This document shows positions 25,069-34,494 of a stretch of DNA of 64,000 bases, piece by piece (within the stretch, counting starts at the first letter, position 1; each line of letters begins with the position of its first letter). The position numbers and the translations under genes are program-made. Source of the DNA: CAYRLW01 sp964425215 (GTDB lineage: Bacteria > Spirochaetota > Spirochaetia > Treponematales > Breznakiellaceae); NCBI GenBank assembly GCA_964425215.1, contig CAYRLW010000014.1:4768-68767 (forward strand), written 5' to 3'. Under the pieces are notes generated by a model. That model did no database searches and was not told the origin of the DNA. It saw only the letters and a list, made by a program, of their open reading frames with translations.

Positions 25069-28000
25069 CCGCAGCCTCCAGCCCCTTGATTGGCTTCAGC
25101 GCACCGGCGAACAGCGGATAGTTGCGCTTCACCCCGTCATCCAAATCGATGGCGATCTTCTGCTGCGCCATCGGATAGACGACATCGCGCTCCCATTCGG
25201 TCAGCTCGGCGATCTGCTTGATGACCGTGGCCGTTTCCTTCTGCGCCTTTGTCTGCTGGGCGGGCGTGGCAGCAGGATCGACAGCCAGCTTCTCCAGCCG
25301 GGCACGCTCCACCTCCAGCTTATGGATGAATTCGCGCACATATTGGTTCAGCACGACCGAAACCGTGTCGGGCCGGTAGCGGTGCATATAGATCAGCGCG
25401 TTGAAGCTGCCCTTGGGGCTGGAGAACATCCAGTAGATCGGGCGCTTTTTATAGCGACGCACATGATATTCGAAGAAATCCTTCGTGAACCAGCGGCGCA
25501 GATCCTTGCCGAGCGCCGCCTCAACGAAGGCGAGGTTTTCGCGGAATTCTGCCTCGCCAAAGGTCACGCGCAGGAAATCGCGGGCGCGGGTGACGATGTC
25601 ATCGGCGAACCAGTCAGCATCCAGCACCGGGATGACATTGTCGCGGTCGGGTGCGAAGCTGGGTTCCGGCACGCGCGCAAGATATTCCTCAATCCCTCCG
25701 CCCTGATTGGCGAGGATCAGGCCCGGCTCGTCGATGCTATAGCGCCCGAACATGCACCCCACGGCATAGTGGAGGAATTCGGCCGCCGTATCCTCGCGCA
25801 GCCGCACCTCGCGGTCATCTTCCGAACCCTTCACGCCATAACGATAGGCCGGATTGCAGGTGAGGGTGATTTCCTCGATCGACACTTCGGGGGTCAGTTC
25901 ATCCTGTAGGCCATAAGCGTCGATAAAGATGCGGTTATTTTCTTCTTCCAGCCGCTGCATCTCGTCCGTCATGCCCTGCCAATGGGCGCGGAGATTCGTG
26001 TAGCTGACCGAAAGCGTCTCACCTCGATGATGGGGCGAGAGCAGCGGAAGCGTGGTGAAATCCCAGGAGGTTTCGTAGGCATCCCAGTCGATGCGAGCCA
26101 AAGACACTGCAATCTCCGCGATTTGCTCGGCCCTTGTCTGATCACCCTCAAGCAGTGGAAACTCCGCGAAGTCTCCTGCCTTGAAATGCATAGTGGGATT
26201 CAAAATGGACGCAACGTATGTACCCACGTGAGAATTACAAATCGAAGCAGACAAATATCGAAGATCTGCGTCCGTTCTGTTGAATGCGCTCAGGCCCGTT
26301 GCGTCAAAAATGAACCCTTCCGGAAACAGCCTGGCCGACAATCCTTTCGTTGTAATATCGGACCACGAAATCGATGGGCGAAAAATAAAATCAAGATTAA
26401 AGTTATGCGCCCATATGCGATCACCAGAAGGATGCTGACGTGTTTGAAGTTGTTTACCATCGTTTTCCCAGTCAACAACGAACTCGTCATTACCAAACCA
26501 TTTCCGCTTTTCGCCACCCTTATTGTACGGAAACCACTTTGCACCAGAACCCTTTGCGGCATCTCGTGACGTCGCATTTCTACAAACACGAGCGGCACCT
26601 ACCTCAAACGAGTAGCGTACATAGTCCTCATTCTTCCCGGTAGTGAGACCTTCTCGCGCTTCGAGAATACTGTCAAAATCTGGCGCGGAAGCGAAGATTT
26701 CGCGCAACTCTGGCGAAACCCAATATGCAAGAGGGTCTCCGGGGATCTTTTTGAAATCACGTTCAGAAGCTGAGAAGCGAATATCGGAAGATGCGTCTAA
26801 AGCTGCGTTTTGCAGCATAGCTGACTTCTCGGCCTCCGAGCCACCGTCCGTTAGCCGTAAAAATGTGGCGCGGTGTTCCGGATTTTCGGACGCCACGAGC
26901 ACAAAGGCGGTAGTCGACACCACCTCGCCGCCAATAGTGTCAAAAGCACGTTCGCCCAAGTGAGCCATAGTCGAAATGTGGGAACGCGTGTAAATCATGT
27001 CGCGAAATGATTGGAAGCGACTGATGAACATCCAGTTCTGCATCGTGATCATCGCGACCAATCCATCCGCGCGGCACAGAATAAGATTCCGCTCTATAAA
27101 CGCAGAAAAAAGATCTCGCTTCGAGTTAGCATAGTTCTTGCCTAACCAAGATTTTAGATGAGCATTTGCGTTACTCGCGCCCATATACGGTGGGTTAGCC
27201 ACGACGACATGATAATTCGGCGATAGCGTCTCGGCCATGCGTAGCACGGCGACGACACGCGCCTGCACCTCCTTCAGCAACAGGTCGGAACCGAAATCCC
27301 GTGCCTCCACCACCCGCAGCGTTTCAGTCGGCTCGCGCAGTTTCGGCACGATCAGCGAGCCGAAGTTCTTAGCCTGCTCGAACTGCGCCAGCGTCTCGCG
27401 CAGTTCATCGGTGAACAGATCCTTGCCCACCACGGCGGCCACGTCCTGCATCTCGGCAGACGTGAAGCGCACATCCTGCAGAACGACGATGTCGGGCTTC
27501 GCCTCCATCCGCAGGAACCGCCGCCGCCCCAGCTTTGCCGCCGCCTTCATCGACAGGGCGAAGGCCGCCAGAGCACCCGCGCGGTCGTCAATCTCGATGC
27601 CGGTCAGGTTGTGCTGCAGTATCAGGCTGGGAATCTCGGCCGCGTCATGGCCTTCCTCGGCATAGATTTCATAGAGCAGGTCAAAGGCGTAGGTCAGCAT
27701 ATGGCCCGAGCCGCAGGCCGGATCGCAGATCTTGATCTCTTCGGCCCGGCTGATCTTCAGAAAATCGGTCTCCGGCTCTTCCGGCGCGATGTAGTAGTCC
27801 ATCTTCGCCGCCAGCTTCGACTTCGGACGGTTCAGAAGCCACAGCCGCCCCAACGAGTTTTCCACCAGATAGCGGACGATCCAGTGCGGGGTGAACAGCT
27901 GCGTCGCGGCGGGGATATTCTCCGCCGTGATCTTCTGGTTCTTCTTCAGGCCCGCAAAGACCTGATCCTTCTTCTCGCTGATATAGAACTGGTAAAGCCA

Positions 28001-28594
28001 GCCGATGATCTCAACATCCTGGCAGGCCTCTTCCGTCATCACCTCGCGCAGGCGGGCAAGGATGCCGTCCGGCGACAGAAGATCGTCGGGTATCAGCAGC
28101 TCGGTATAATCCTCGGCCCGGTCGAGCATATCTGCGCGCTCAAACATATAGGGCATAGCGCCATGCCATTCGTTGCAGGCATGGATCAGCAGCAGGCGAT
28201 AGGCCTCCGCCTGCCCATCATGGGCGGGGCGGGTACCGTTCAGATATTCGGCAATTTCGGGCCGGGCGCGATCCGGCAGATTGCCCGCCATCGCCTCGGC
28301 CAGAATCTCGGGCCGGGTGGCGCCGTCTGCGGGCGAGACCACACGCGGGTTGGTCAGTCCCGTCGCATCCATGAAGCGCAGTGCGGTGAAGCGGTTGAAC
28401 CATGTATAGGCTGCTTGCTCGATGACATGGGCGCGGTTGCTGTTGGCGGCGGCCTCCAGCTTGGCAATTGCCTTGGGATGTTCACGGCGGGCCGCTGCGC
28501 CTTCGGTCAGCACCATGTCCAGCCGGGCAGTGACCTGATCGATCAGCAGGTTGCGAGCGCTTTGCGCAAATTTCTTCAGGGCGTTGGTATCCAT
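25061..28594 (-). CDS. pglX: BREX-1 adenine-specific DNA methyltransferase PglX
   Basis: The 1177-residue protein has the class I methyltransferase SAM motif DPACGSGHML (~289-298) and catalytic NPPY (~467). It methylates the N6 of adenine in an asymmetric site to mark self. The sequence after NPPY, about residues 467-815 (bases 26150-27195), is the target-recognition region. Here the DNA becomes clearly poorer in GC, with different codon use from both flanks. That is a sign of exchange of the specificity segment. The ATG overlaps the brxC stop (TGATG). Confidence 0.96.
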   Translation of the reverse strand: MDTNALKKFAQSARNLLIDQVTARLDMVLTEGAAARREHPKAIAKLEAAANSNRAHVIEQAAYTWFNRFTALRFMDATGLTNPRVVSPADGATRPEILAEAMAGNLPDRARPEIAEYLNGTRPAHDGQAEAYRLLLIHACNEWHGAMPYMFERADMLDRAEDYTELLIPDDLLSPDGILARLREVMTEEACQDVEIIGWLYQFYISEKKDQVFAGLKKNQKITAENIPAATQLFTPHWIVRYLVENSLGRLWLLNRPKSKLAAKMDYYIAPEEPETDFLKISRAEEIKICDPACGSGHMLTYAFDLLYEIYAEEGHDAAEIPSLILQHNLTGIEIDDRAGALAAFALSMKAAAKLGRRRFLRMEAKPDIVVLQDVRFTSAEMQDVAAVVGKDLFTDELRETLAQFEQAKNFGSLIVPKLREPTETLRVVEARDFGSDLLLKEVQARVVAVLRMAETLSPNYHVVVANPPYMGASNANAHLKSWLGKNYANSKRDLFSAFIERNLILCRADGLVAMITMQNWMFISRFQSFRDMIYTRSHISTMAHLGERAFDTIGGEVVSTTAFVLVASENPEHRATFLRLTDGGSEAEKSAMLQNAALDASSDIRFSASERDFKKIPGDPLAYWVSPELREIFASAPDFDSILEAREGLTTGKNEDYVRYSFEVGAARVCRNATSRDAAKGSGAKWFPYNKGGEKRKWFGNDEFVVDWENDGKQLQTRQHPSGDRIWAHNFNLDFIFRPSISWSDITTKGLSARLFPEGFIFDATGLSAFNRTDADLRYLSASICNSHVGTYVASILNPTMHFKAGDFAEFPLLEGDQTRAEQIAEIAVSLARIDWDAYETSWDFTTLPLLSPHHRGETLSVSYTNLRAHWQGMTDEMQRLEEENNRIFIDAYGLQDELTPEVSIEEITLTCNPAYRYGVKGSEDDREVRLREDTAAEFLHYAVGCMFGRYSIDEPGLILANQGGGIEEYLARVPEPSFAPDRDNVIPVLDADWFADDIVTRARDFLRVTFGEAEFRENLAFVEAALGKDLRRWFTKDFFEYHVRRYKKRPIYWMFSSPKGSFNALIYMHRYRPDTVSVVLNQYVREFIHKLEVERARLEKLAVDPAATPAQQTKAQKETATVIKQIAELTEWERDVVYPMAQQKIAIDLDDGVKRNYPLFAGALKPIKGLEAADD

Positions 28595-31500
28595 CAGACA
28601 ATCACTTTCTTGCCCGCGCCGATCTCGGCCAGCAGGGTCTTTTTCATCTCATCAAGGTAGCGGGTCACATCGTCCTCATCTTCGAGATAGGTTTTCGCGA
28701 AGGGGACGGTGATCGACTGCGCCTTGATATATTGGGGTTTCACCGGTGCCGGCGGCACATATGGCGCTTGCTGAGGTTCGGCCACGCCGCCAGCAGGCTG
28801 GGGCTGCGGTGCCGGTGTTTGCGCTGGTGCTGGCGTCAGCTCCGCAATGCGGGTCAGCGTGTCAGCCAGAAGATTGGAGCGCACCTCGGTCGCCAGATTG
28901 CGCAACGCCGGGATCAGGCTCTGTGCGGCAAGGCCCGATTTCCGCGCAGCAAGCTCTTCGCGAATGCGTGCCTGCTGTTCGGGCGGCAGTACGCCAAACT
29001 CGGAAGTCTGGGCGACTTTTTCGACCACCTCGTCAACCGCAGTGATGACAGCGTTGCGCTCAGCCAGAACAGTTTGCTCGATACGCTCCTTCAGGGCGTA
29101 GAAATCCGCCTTCAACTCCTGAATTGCGTTGCCCTTGTAGCACTGCGGATCCTCAAGAACCTGACGCAGTTTGTCGGCGGCAGCACCTTCGGAATAGCCA
29201 AGGTTCTGATCCTGCCTGGTCAGGAAAGAACGCACCTCATCGTAGATGCCTTTTTGCGGCCCGCGCATGAAGCTGCGGACCTTGTCGAAGACATCCTCTT
29301 TTGCATCAAGCAGCTGCTCCTCCTGCCCGGTAGGGCCGGTGATGAACCAGGTGGCAGATTGATCGCGCATCCCATCCAGCATGGTGCGCAAGGGATCGAG
29401 GGCGGTGGCAAAGGGATAGGCTGCAATGGCACGGCTCTCCTGCTCGACATCACCAAGCAGCTTGCGCAGTTGCGCCTGCCACTCCGCTCCTAGACTGCGG
29501 GCGTCATTTCCAGAGGCGGGCAGATCGAACAGCTCCTGAAACAGTTCGCGCGATTTGCGGATCTGGGCCGCTGTGAACTCAATCTGCGGAGAAAGCAGAA
29601 TGTTGCCAAGGGCATGGCTGTTGCGCAGCCCCTGTATCAGCGCATCGCCCTCCAAGAGAGCGCTGTCAGCCCGCGCTTCAAGCTTGCCGCGTGCGACAAG
29701 GCTCGCGGTTAGGCAAAGGACGGCGATGGAGGGCCAGCCATAGGGTTTCGCGCCGAACTTCTCGACCAAAGCCTTGACCGAAACCCGCGTGCCCAGACGC
29801 ATCTGGGACTGAGCGTGATTTAGCACGTCCTGCTCAGCTTCGGTCAGGCCGCTGCCTTCTCCACCGAAAAGCCCACCGTCAACACGACCAGCTCGCCCAA
29901 GATCAGCTTCGGTATAGGTAGCGCCACGCAGAACAGGCAGGCTGGTATAGACCTTGTCGACCAGGATCTGGAAACCTTTGACCAGCCGTTCCTGCGGATC
30001 CTCGCCACCGAATTCCAACTCGGCCCCCCGCACGAAAAGGCGCGCATCCGCAATCAGAGTGCGGAGACGCTGCACCAACTCTTTTTCACGGCGCGTATTC
30101 TGATCACGCTTTTCCGCGATGATCCGATCACGGCCTGGCTGGGCGTCGCCGCTGGTGACCTGACGCGCAAATTTTACGGTCTGGAGCCACAGCACGAGAT
30201 CGCGCGTGAAACGCACATCCCGCCCAAGCAGGACAACCATCTCATCGCTTGCCATGCTGTTCGAACGAACCACATCCGGCGCATCAGAATCGTCGCTGAA
30301 GGGCGAGATGATGTTCACCGACAGCTCGTGCTCCCGGTTCAGGCTGTGGCTGTCGAGTTTGCGGGTGAAAGCGTAATCGACACCCGTACCGGCGTGCTTG
30401 ATTTTGGCGTGACGGAGGATCGCGCCGAACGCAAGTTCATCAAGCTGCCGTTCGATCTCGGCGGGATCGACGGCAATTGCCTTGATCTCGGCCTCGACGT
30501 CCTTTTCCTCATTGGTGAGGAATTCATAGACCTCGCCGTTACGCTGGATCAGCGTCTGACGCTCCAGAAGCGACAAAGCCTCCTCGATATTGCGGCGCTG
30601 CTCGGTCTGGTCCGCCTCGAACCGGGACAACAGGAGGATCGATATGTTGCGAGCAGTCGGTTTGAATTCCTTGACGTATTTGACAAGGAACAACACCTTC
30701 AGCACCCGCACGGCAAAATCATCGCCAAGGTTCTTTTCGGCCAGTTGGATTGACTGCTGAACCGATGATTTCAGGGCGGTGCGAATCCCCTCGAACATCA
30801 GGTCAAAGGTAGCCAGCCCACCAACCGGCGTGTCGGCCAGTTTTTTGGCCACCTCCTGAAACACCCCCAGCATAGAGCGTTCGCCGACCGAGCTGTGTTT
30901 GCCTTCAAATGCGTTATGCTGCGAGAGGCCCATAATCGCGCGCTGGAACAGGTCATACTGGTAGTTCGGGAACGGGTAGCTCGCGACGAACTGGTCTTTT
31001 CCTGAAAAATTCCTGAACTTGAAGGAATTATCTCCAAAATCGAACAGAGTGCGCAGGTTGTTTTCCTCAGCATCATAAAGATTGCCAAGGGTTATTTGAC
31101 CAGCCTCGGTCTTGGCCAGCAGACGGCGCTGGATGACTTCGGCCACATCCTGAGAGTTCAGTGGCATCCGATTGGCAAAGCGCGCCTGGATTTTCGAGAA
31201 GTCATTCTCCTGCTGCGCCGTCAGATCCCCGATGACCGAACCCATGTCCTGCTGGGCAGTGACAACAATCCAGGCCTGCCCCTTGCATTTCGTGTTCAGG
31301 CTTTCGGCAATGGTCTGCAGGTTCGTCATCAGTTTGACGTTGTCGGCGATATATTGCCCCACCTCATCGACGAAGAAATTCAGCCGGAACTTCGGCCCTT
31401 GCGCATCGATCCACGACTTCACCATATTGGCAAAATCTTCGATCGAAACCTTCGTATCCTTGCGATACTGACCAAGAATATCCTTGACCTCATCGCCCGT

Positions 31501-32133
31501 GACCTCGGCAAAAGCGGCCGCAATGTGCTTGCCTTCCATCAGAGCCTGTTCGCGCCCGCGCTCCCAAGGCTTTCCGGAAGACTGCGCAAAGGCCGACTTG
31601 AAGGCATCGAGCTTACCGCGGCTGTCCAGATCACGCTCGAACTGCGCGATATGCGGGAGCTTGCCATAATAGCCGCACATCTCGTCAAAGACCTTCTGGA
31701 AGACGGCCAGAAGTGCATCGACATCCGTCTTCGAGATCACATCCGCCTTCTGGTCTATATTGAACAAGACCGACCGGGACGGGATCGACACTGCCTTACG
31801 CAAGGCCCCCGCCAGCATCGGGTTGCCCGCGAGCTTGCGCTCAAATATCTCGATGGCGCGCTGCCCCTCGACCTCGTCGTTCTCTAGCAGAAGAGCGAGC
31901 ATCTTCAGCAGGTGAGACTTACCTGATCCGAAGAAGCCCGAAATCCACACGCCATTCGCGGTATCGTAATTGTTGTAGGCGTCGAGGAATTGCTCCATCC
32001 GGGCGCCGATCTCGTTGGTGATGACATATTCATCGAGCTCGATGAGGAGGCTGCCCATGTCATCAGCCTTGATGACCCCATCGATCGAACGGTCGACCGG
32101 TTTGGCGAAGATATCACGCAGAAAATTTGCCAT
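28594..32133 (-). CDS. brxC: BREX P-loop protein BrxC
   Basis: The 1179-residue ATPase has Walker A GFFGSGKS (66-73) and FFVDEVGQYI as Walker B (about residue 255). It is of the size and layout of BrxC/PglY, a large AAA-like ATPase required for BREX activity. The C-terminal part holds a Pro/Ala/Gln linker (TPAPAQTPAPQPQPAGG) before a final conserved tail (AQSITVPFAKTYLEDEDDVTRYLDEMKK). It follows brxB with three bases between. Confidence 0.95.
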   Translation of the reverse strand: MANFLRDIFAKPVDRSIDGVIKADDMGSLLIELDEYVITNEIGARMEQFLDAYNNYDTANGVWISGFFGSGKSHLLKMLALLLENDEVEGQRAIEIFERKLAGNPMLAGALRKAVSIPSRSVLFNIDQKADVISKTDVDALLAVFQKVFDEMCGYYGKLPHIAQFERDLDSRGKLDAFKSAFAQSSGKPWERGREQALMEGKHIAAAFAEVTGDEVKDILGQYRKDTKVSIEDFANMVKSWIDAQGPKFRLNFFVDEVGQYIADNVKLMTNLQTIAESLNTKCKGQAWIVVTAQQDMGSVIGDLTAQQENDFSKIQARFANRMPLNSQDVAEVIQRRLLAKTEAGQITLGNLYDAEENNLRTLFDFGDNSFKFRNFSGKDQFVASYPFPNYQYDLFQRAIMGLSQHNAFEGKHSSVGERSMLGVFQEVAKKLADTPVGGLATFDLMFEGIRTALKSSVQQSIQLAEKNLGDDFAVRVLKVLFLVKYVKEFKPTARNISILLLSRFEADQTEQRRNIEEALSLLERQTLIQRNGEVYEFLTNEEKDVEAEIKAIAVDPAEIERQLDELAFGAILRHAKIKHAGTGVDYAFTRKLDSHSLNREHELSVNIISPFSDDSDAPDVVRSNSMASDEMVVLLGRDVRFTRDLVLWLQTVKFARQVTSGDAQPGRDRIIAEKRDQNTRREKELVQRLRTLIADARLFVRGAELEFGGEDPQERLVKGFQILVDKVYTSLPVLRGATYTEADLGRAGRVDGGLFGGEGSGLTEAEQDVLNHAQSQMRLGTRVSVKALVEKFGAKPYGWPSIAVLCLTASLVARGKLEARADSALLEGDALIQGLRNSHALGNILLSPQIEFTAAQIRKSRELFQELFDLPASGNDARSLGAEWQAQLRKLLGDVEQESRAIAAYPFATALDPLRTMLDGMRDQSATWFITGPTGQEEQLLDAKEDVFDKVRSFMRGPQKGIYDEVRSFLTRQDQNLGYSEGAAADKLRQVLEDPQCYKGNAIQELKADFYALKERIEQTVLAERNAVITAVDEVVEKVAQTSEFGVLPPEQQARIREELAARKSGLAAQSLIPALRNLATEVRSNLLADTLTRIAELTPAPAQTPAPQPQPAGGVAEPQQAPYVPPAPVKPQYIKAQSITVPFAKTYLEDEDDVTRYLDEMKKTLLAEIGAGKKVIV

Positions 32134-32136
32134 CGG

Positions 32137-32739
32137 TCAGACCTCGAAATTCATGATATTGAACGCACGGTAGTATTTGTCGTCGTGCAACAAGCCGAAC
32201 AATTCGAGCGAGGCCCCCGTTGCCAATGCGTGGGTATACTTCCCCGGAAAAAACATGATCGTCGGCCGGTCCTTCGCGGTACTTTGCAAGTTGTTGAGCA
32301 CATTGTGCGAACGCAGGAAGGGGTAAACCTCGCCTACGCCTGACAGGAAGATCACGTCGTGCGGGACTTCTTCGATGCGCCGCGCAATCTCTGGGATGAG
32401 GTGCGCCTGCGGGTCCAGAACGCCCTGCAACAGCTCCTTGAGCTCCGCCTTTTCCGTTTCGACTTCAACCTCAAGGATCTGCTCGAAGATACCCCGGTCT
32501 TCGAGGATCCTGATCGAAAGGTCATAGAGATCGATATCAAGTACGCGCACACCGGCGTGGCTCAGCCGGGCGATCAGATCCTCACGATCCTCGCCCAGGC
32601 TCAGTCCGTCTTCGGCATCAATAGCGCAGATGAAAAAGGGAACCTCGTTGCCCAGTCCCTGCTTTTGCAAGAACCGTTCACTAGAAATCACTCGGAATAG
32701 GTGCTCAGCACGAGCGCGCCTATCAATTTTCGTTCTCAA
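32137..32739 (-). CDS. brxB: BREX protein BrxB (DUF1788)
   Basis: The 200-residue protein carries the DUF1788 pattern: SSERFLQKQGLGNEVPFFICAID, LDIDLYDLSIRIL, HDVIFLSGVGEVYPFLRSHNVLNNLQ and PTIMFFPGKYT. BrxB is a conserved small core protein of BREX. The start appears to be TTG at 32739, two bases after the brxA stop, with GGGGG upstream. It lies in canonical type 1 order. Confidence 0.94.
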   Translation of the reverse strand: MRTKIDRRARAEHLFRVISSERFLQKQGLGNEVPFFICAIDAEDGLSLGEDREDLIARLSHAGVRVLDIDLYDLSIRILEDRGIFEQILEVEVETEKAELKELLQGVLDPQAHLIPEIARRIEEVPHDVIFLSGVGEVYPFLRSHNVLNNLQSTAKDRPTIMFFPGKYTHALATGASLELFGLLHDDKYYRAFNIMNFEV

Positions 32740-32741
32740 AT

Positions 32742-33371
32742 TTACCCCCTACCTCCGGGAAATATCCGCAAATCCTCCGGATTAGTCTCCTCAATCAGTC
32801 GCTTCATGCGCCCTGACAACCAAATCGGCTGAATTCTACCCTCAACACTTCTCAAGCCAGATTCACCCAAAATCCGAAACAAGACCTGGCGCAATTTGGC
32901 GCAGGTTGATGGTGAAAGCTCAGCGAGGCTTGGATCACATTCAGCTTTTTCCGCGAGGAAACGGTCAAAAGCCTCGTGACCCAGGTCAAGCCGCCAAGAT
33001 TGGTAGCGCTCGTTAATAACCTCGACCGCAAATTCGTAGACGAAACGATAGGTCCGACAAACGGCCAGCCACATCATCGCTTGCTGCTCAGCGCGGTCCG
33101 CCTCTGCGGACAGAAAGTGACGTTCAGCCTCGGAGAGATGCCCTATCCGGTCGTAAACCTCACGCAACGCGCGGGTTTGTGAGGCAAGTTTAGGGAGGGA
33201 AGACGCGCCTTGAGCAAGCAACCGCTCGCGAGCACAGGCCCATGTCTCGCCCAATTGGTAAGCTTGAGCGATCATTAAGCTCTCATTGAGCAGCAGCCCA
33301 CCCACACTGAAGGACATCCGGTATTTCGACACGCCGGACATCATCGAGCCGTTGTCTTTAGCCTTAGCCAT
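32742..33371 (-). CDS. brxA: BREX protein BrxA (DUF1819)
   Basis: The 209-residue protein matches DUF1819/BrxA: YRMSFSVGGLLLNESLMIAQAY near the N-terminus, a central helical part with ALREVYDRIGHLSEAE, and the ending LRSVEGRIQPIWLSGRMKRLIEETNPEDL. BrxA is a small DNA-binding protein in studied systems. It is the first gene of the six-gene core, 109 bp after the WYL regulator. The DNA here is poorer in GC than the chromosome on either side. Confidence 0.94.
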   Translation of the reverse strand: MAKAKDNGSMMSGVSKYRMSFSVGGLLLNESLMIAQAYQLGETWACARERLLAQGASSLPKLASQTRALREVYDRIGHLSEAERHFLSAEADRAEQQAMMWLAVCRTYRFVYEFAVEVINERYQSWRLDLGHEAFDRFLAEKAECDPSLAELSPSTCAKLRQVLFRILGESGLRSVEGRIQPIWLSGRMKRLIEETNPEDLRIFPGGRG

Positions 33372-33480
33372 TACTTAAGTCGCACTCGCACAAAGCCGCG
33401 CCCATAAATTCCGAAATCCATTGACGGCCAAATATTCCTGCCCAAGCCATTGCGGCCTATGCCGCGTCACCAGCCATACG

Positions 33481-34362
33481 TCACGTCGCAAATTCAGCCT
33501 TCTCCAACGCCGCCTCAGTTTCCTCCCGGTTGACGACGACGATGTGTTGACTGCGCGGGGACTGACTCGCCGCATCGCCCAGCAAGCCCAGACGCTTCAA
33601 GACATAAAACAGCATGGCGTAGCGTACGGTGAGCACGGCCGAGCCGCCCTTCATACCGAAATCCTTGGCGACCACCGCCTTCTGGCTTGCGGTCAGGTCA
33701 GGATGCGGTCCGATCTCAACTCCGAAGCGCTCCTGCCACAGCGCGTCCTGAAGCGGGTCCGCGCCTCCGTCGCCCATCTCGCCGACGCCGAGGATACGGG
33801 GCAAGAGGAAGTCCTTGAACTTGTCGGTGACGTGGCAATAGGCGCGCACGTGCCAGCGAAAGCCGTCATAGCCGAAGGCATGGGGCGTGATCCGCCGCCA
33901 GATCGGATCGGGCCGATCCTTGCTCATCGACTGATAGCGGACATTGACCGAACGGCGATCACGCACCGCGCTCAATACGGCCCTCAGCACGGCCGGATCG
34001 ATATCTCTGCGCGGCGTCAGCGCAATGTCAGTATCGGGGACCTCGGTGATCCACGAGTCCGACAGGTCGATCAGACCCTCGGCCACCGAACGTAAGCGAG
34101 ATAGATAGCCGTAGGGATCGGGCTTTAAAAAATGCGGCTCGAACTGCTCGCTGGCGACATAGCGCTTGGCGCTCTTGTCGTAGACCGCGTTGTGCGGCGC
34201 CCGCTCTTGATAGAGCGTCAGATCCTTCGAGGCCTGCGGCACTGACACGTCAAACATGCCTATGATGTCGGAGCGATTGACCCCGCCTTCCCAGAAGAGG
34301 CGGAACTCGATGAACTCGAGGCGGCGCTCCACGCCCCACTTCAATGTGGTCAGGCCATCCAT
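33481..34362 (-). CDS. brxR: WYL-domain regulator of the BREX locus (BrxR-like)
   Basis: The 293-residue protein has an N-terminal winged HTH (RLEFIEFRLFWEGGVNRSDIIGMFDVSVPQASKDLTLYQE) and a central WYL domain (RRSVNVRYQSMSKDRPDPIWRRITPHAFGYDGFRWHVRAYCH). A C-terminal extension follows. BrxR proteins of this layout repress BREX operons and bind inverted repeats. It reads in the BREX direction, upstream of brxA, and is divergent from the AddB-like gene. An inverted repeat 22-52 bp before its start is a likely operator. GGAGG precedes the ATG. Confidence 0.85.
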   Translation of the reverse strand: MDGLTTLKWGVERRLEFIEFRLFWEGGVNRSDIIGMFDVSVPQASKDLTLYQERAPHNAVYDKSAKRYVASEQFEPHFLKPDPYGYLSRLRSVAEGLIDLSDSWITEVPDTDIALTPRRDIDPAVLRAVLSAVRDRRSVNVRYQSMSKDRPDPIWRRITPHAFGYDGFRWHVRAYCHVTDKFKDFLLPRILGVGEMGDGGADPLQDALWQERFGVEIGPHPDLTASQKAVVAKDFGMKGGSAVLTVRYAMLFYVLKRLGLLGDAASQSPRSQHIVVVNREETEAALEKAEFAT

Positions 34363-34383
34363 CCGAAATCGTCCTCCGGCGAA

Positions 34384-34414
34384 TGCAGATAAAAACTATA
34401 TGGACACATCTGCA
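34384..34414. promoter_or_regulatory. Inverted repeat between the two defence arms
   Basis: TGCAGAT (34384-34390) and ATCTGCA (34408-34414) are perfect 7-bp arms with a 17-bp AT-rich spacer, centres 24 bp apart. The repeat sits alone in the 132-bp gap between the WYL gene and the AddB-like gene, where promoters of both must lie. This is the expected place for a BrxR operator controlling both directions. Confidence 0.6.
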
Positions 34415-34494
34415 AGACGCGTTTAGTTTCTATCCCCATCATGGATTCGCGTCAAGCGAAGCCGTGCCGGGCAACAGGGCGGAGAGACGCGACG

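Noticed and set aside
23578..25089. 503-codon plus-strand open frame opposite pglZ
   Set aside because: No protein character; it mirrors the codon pattern of pglZ.
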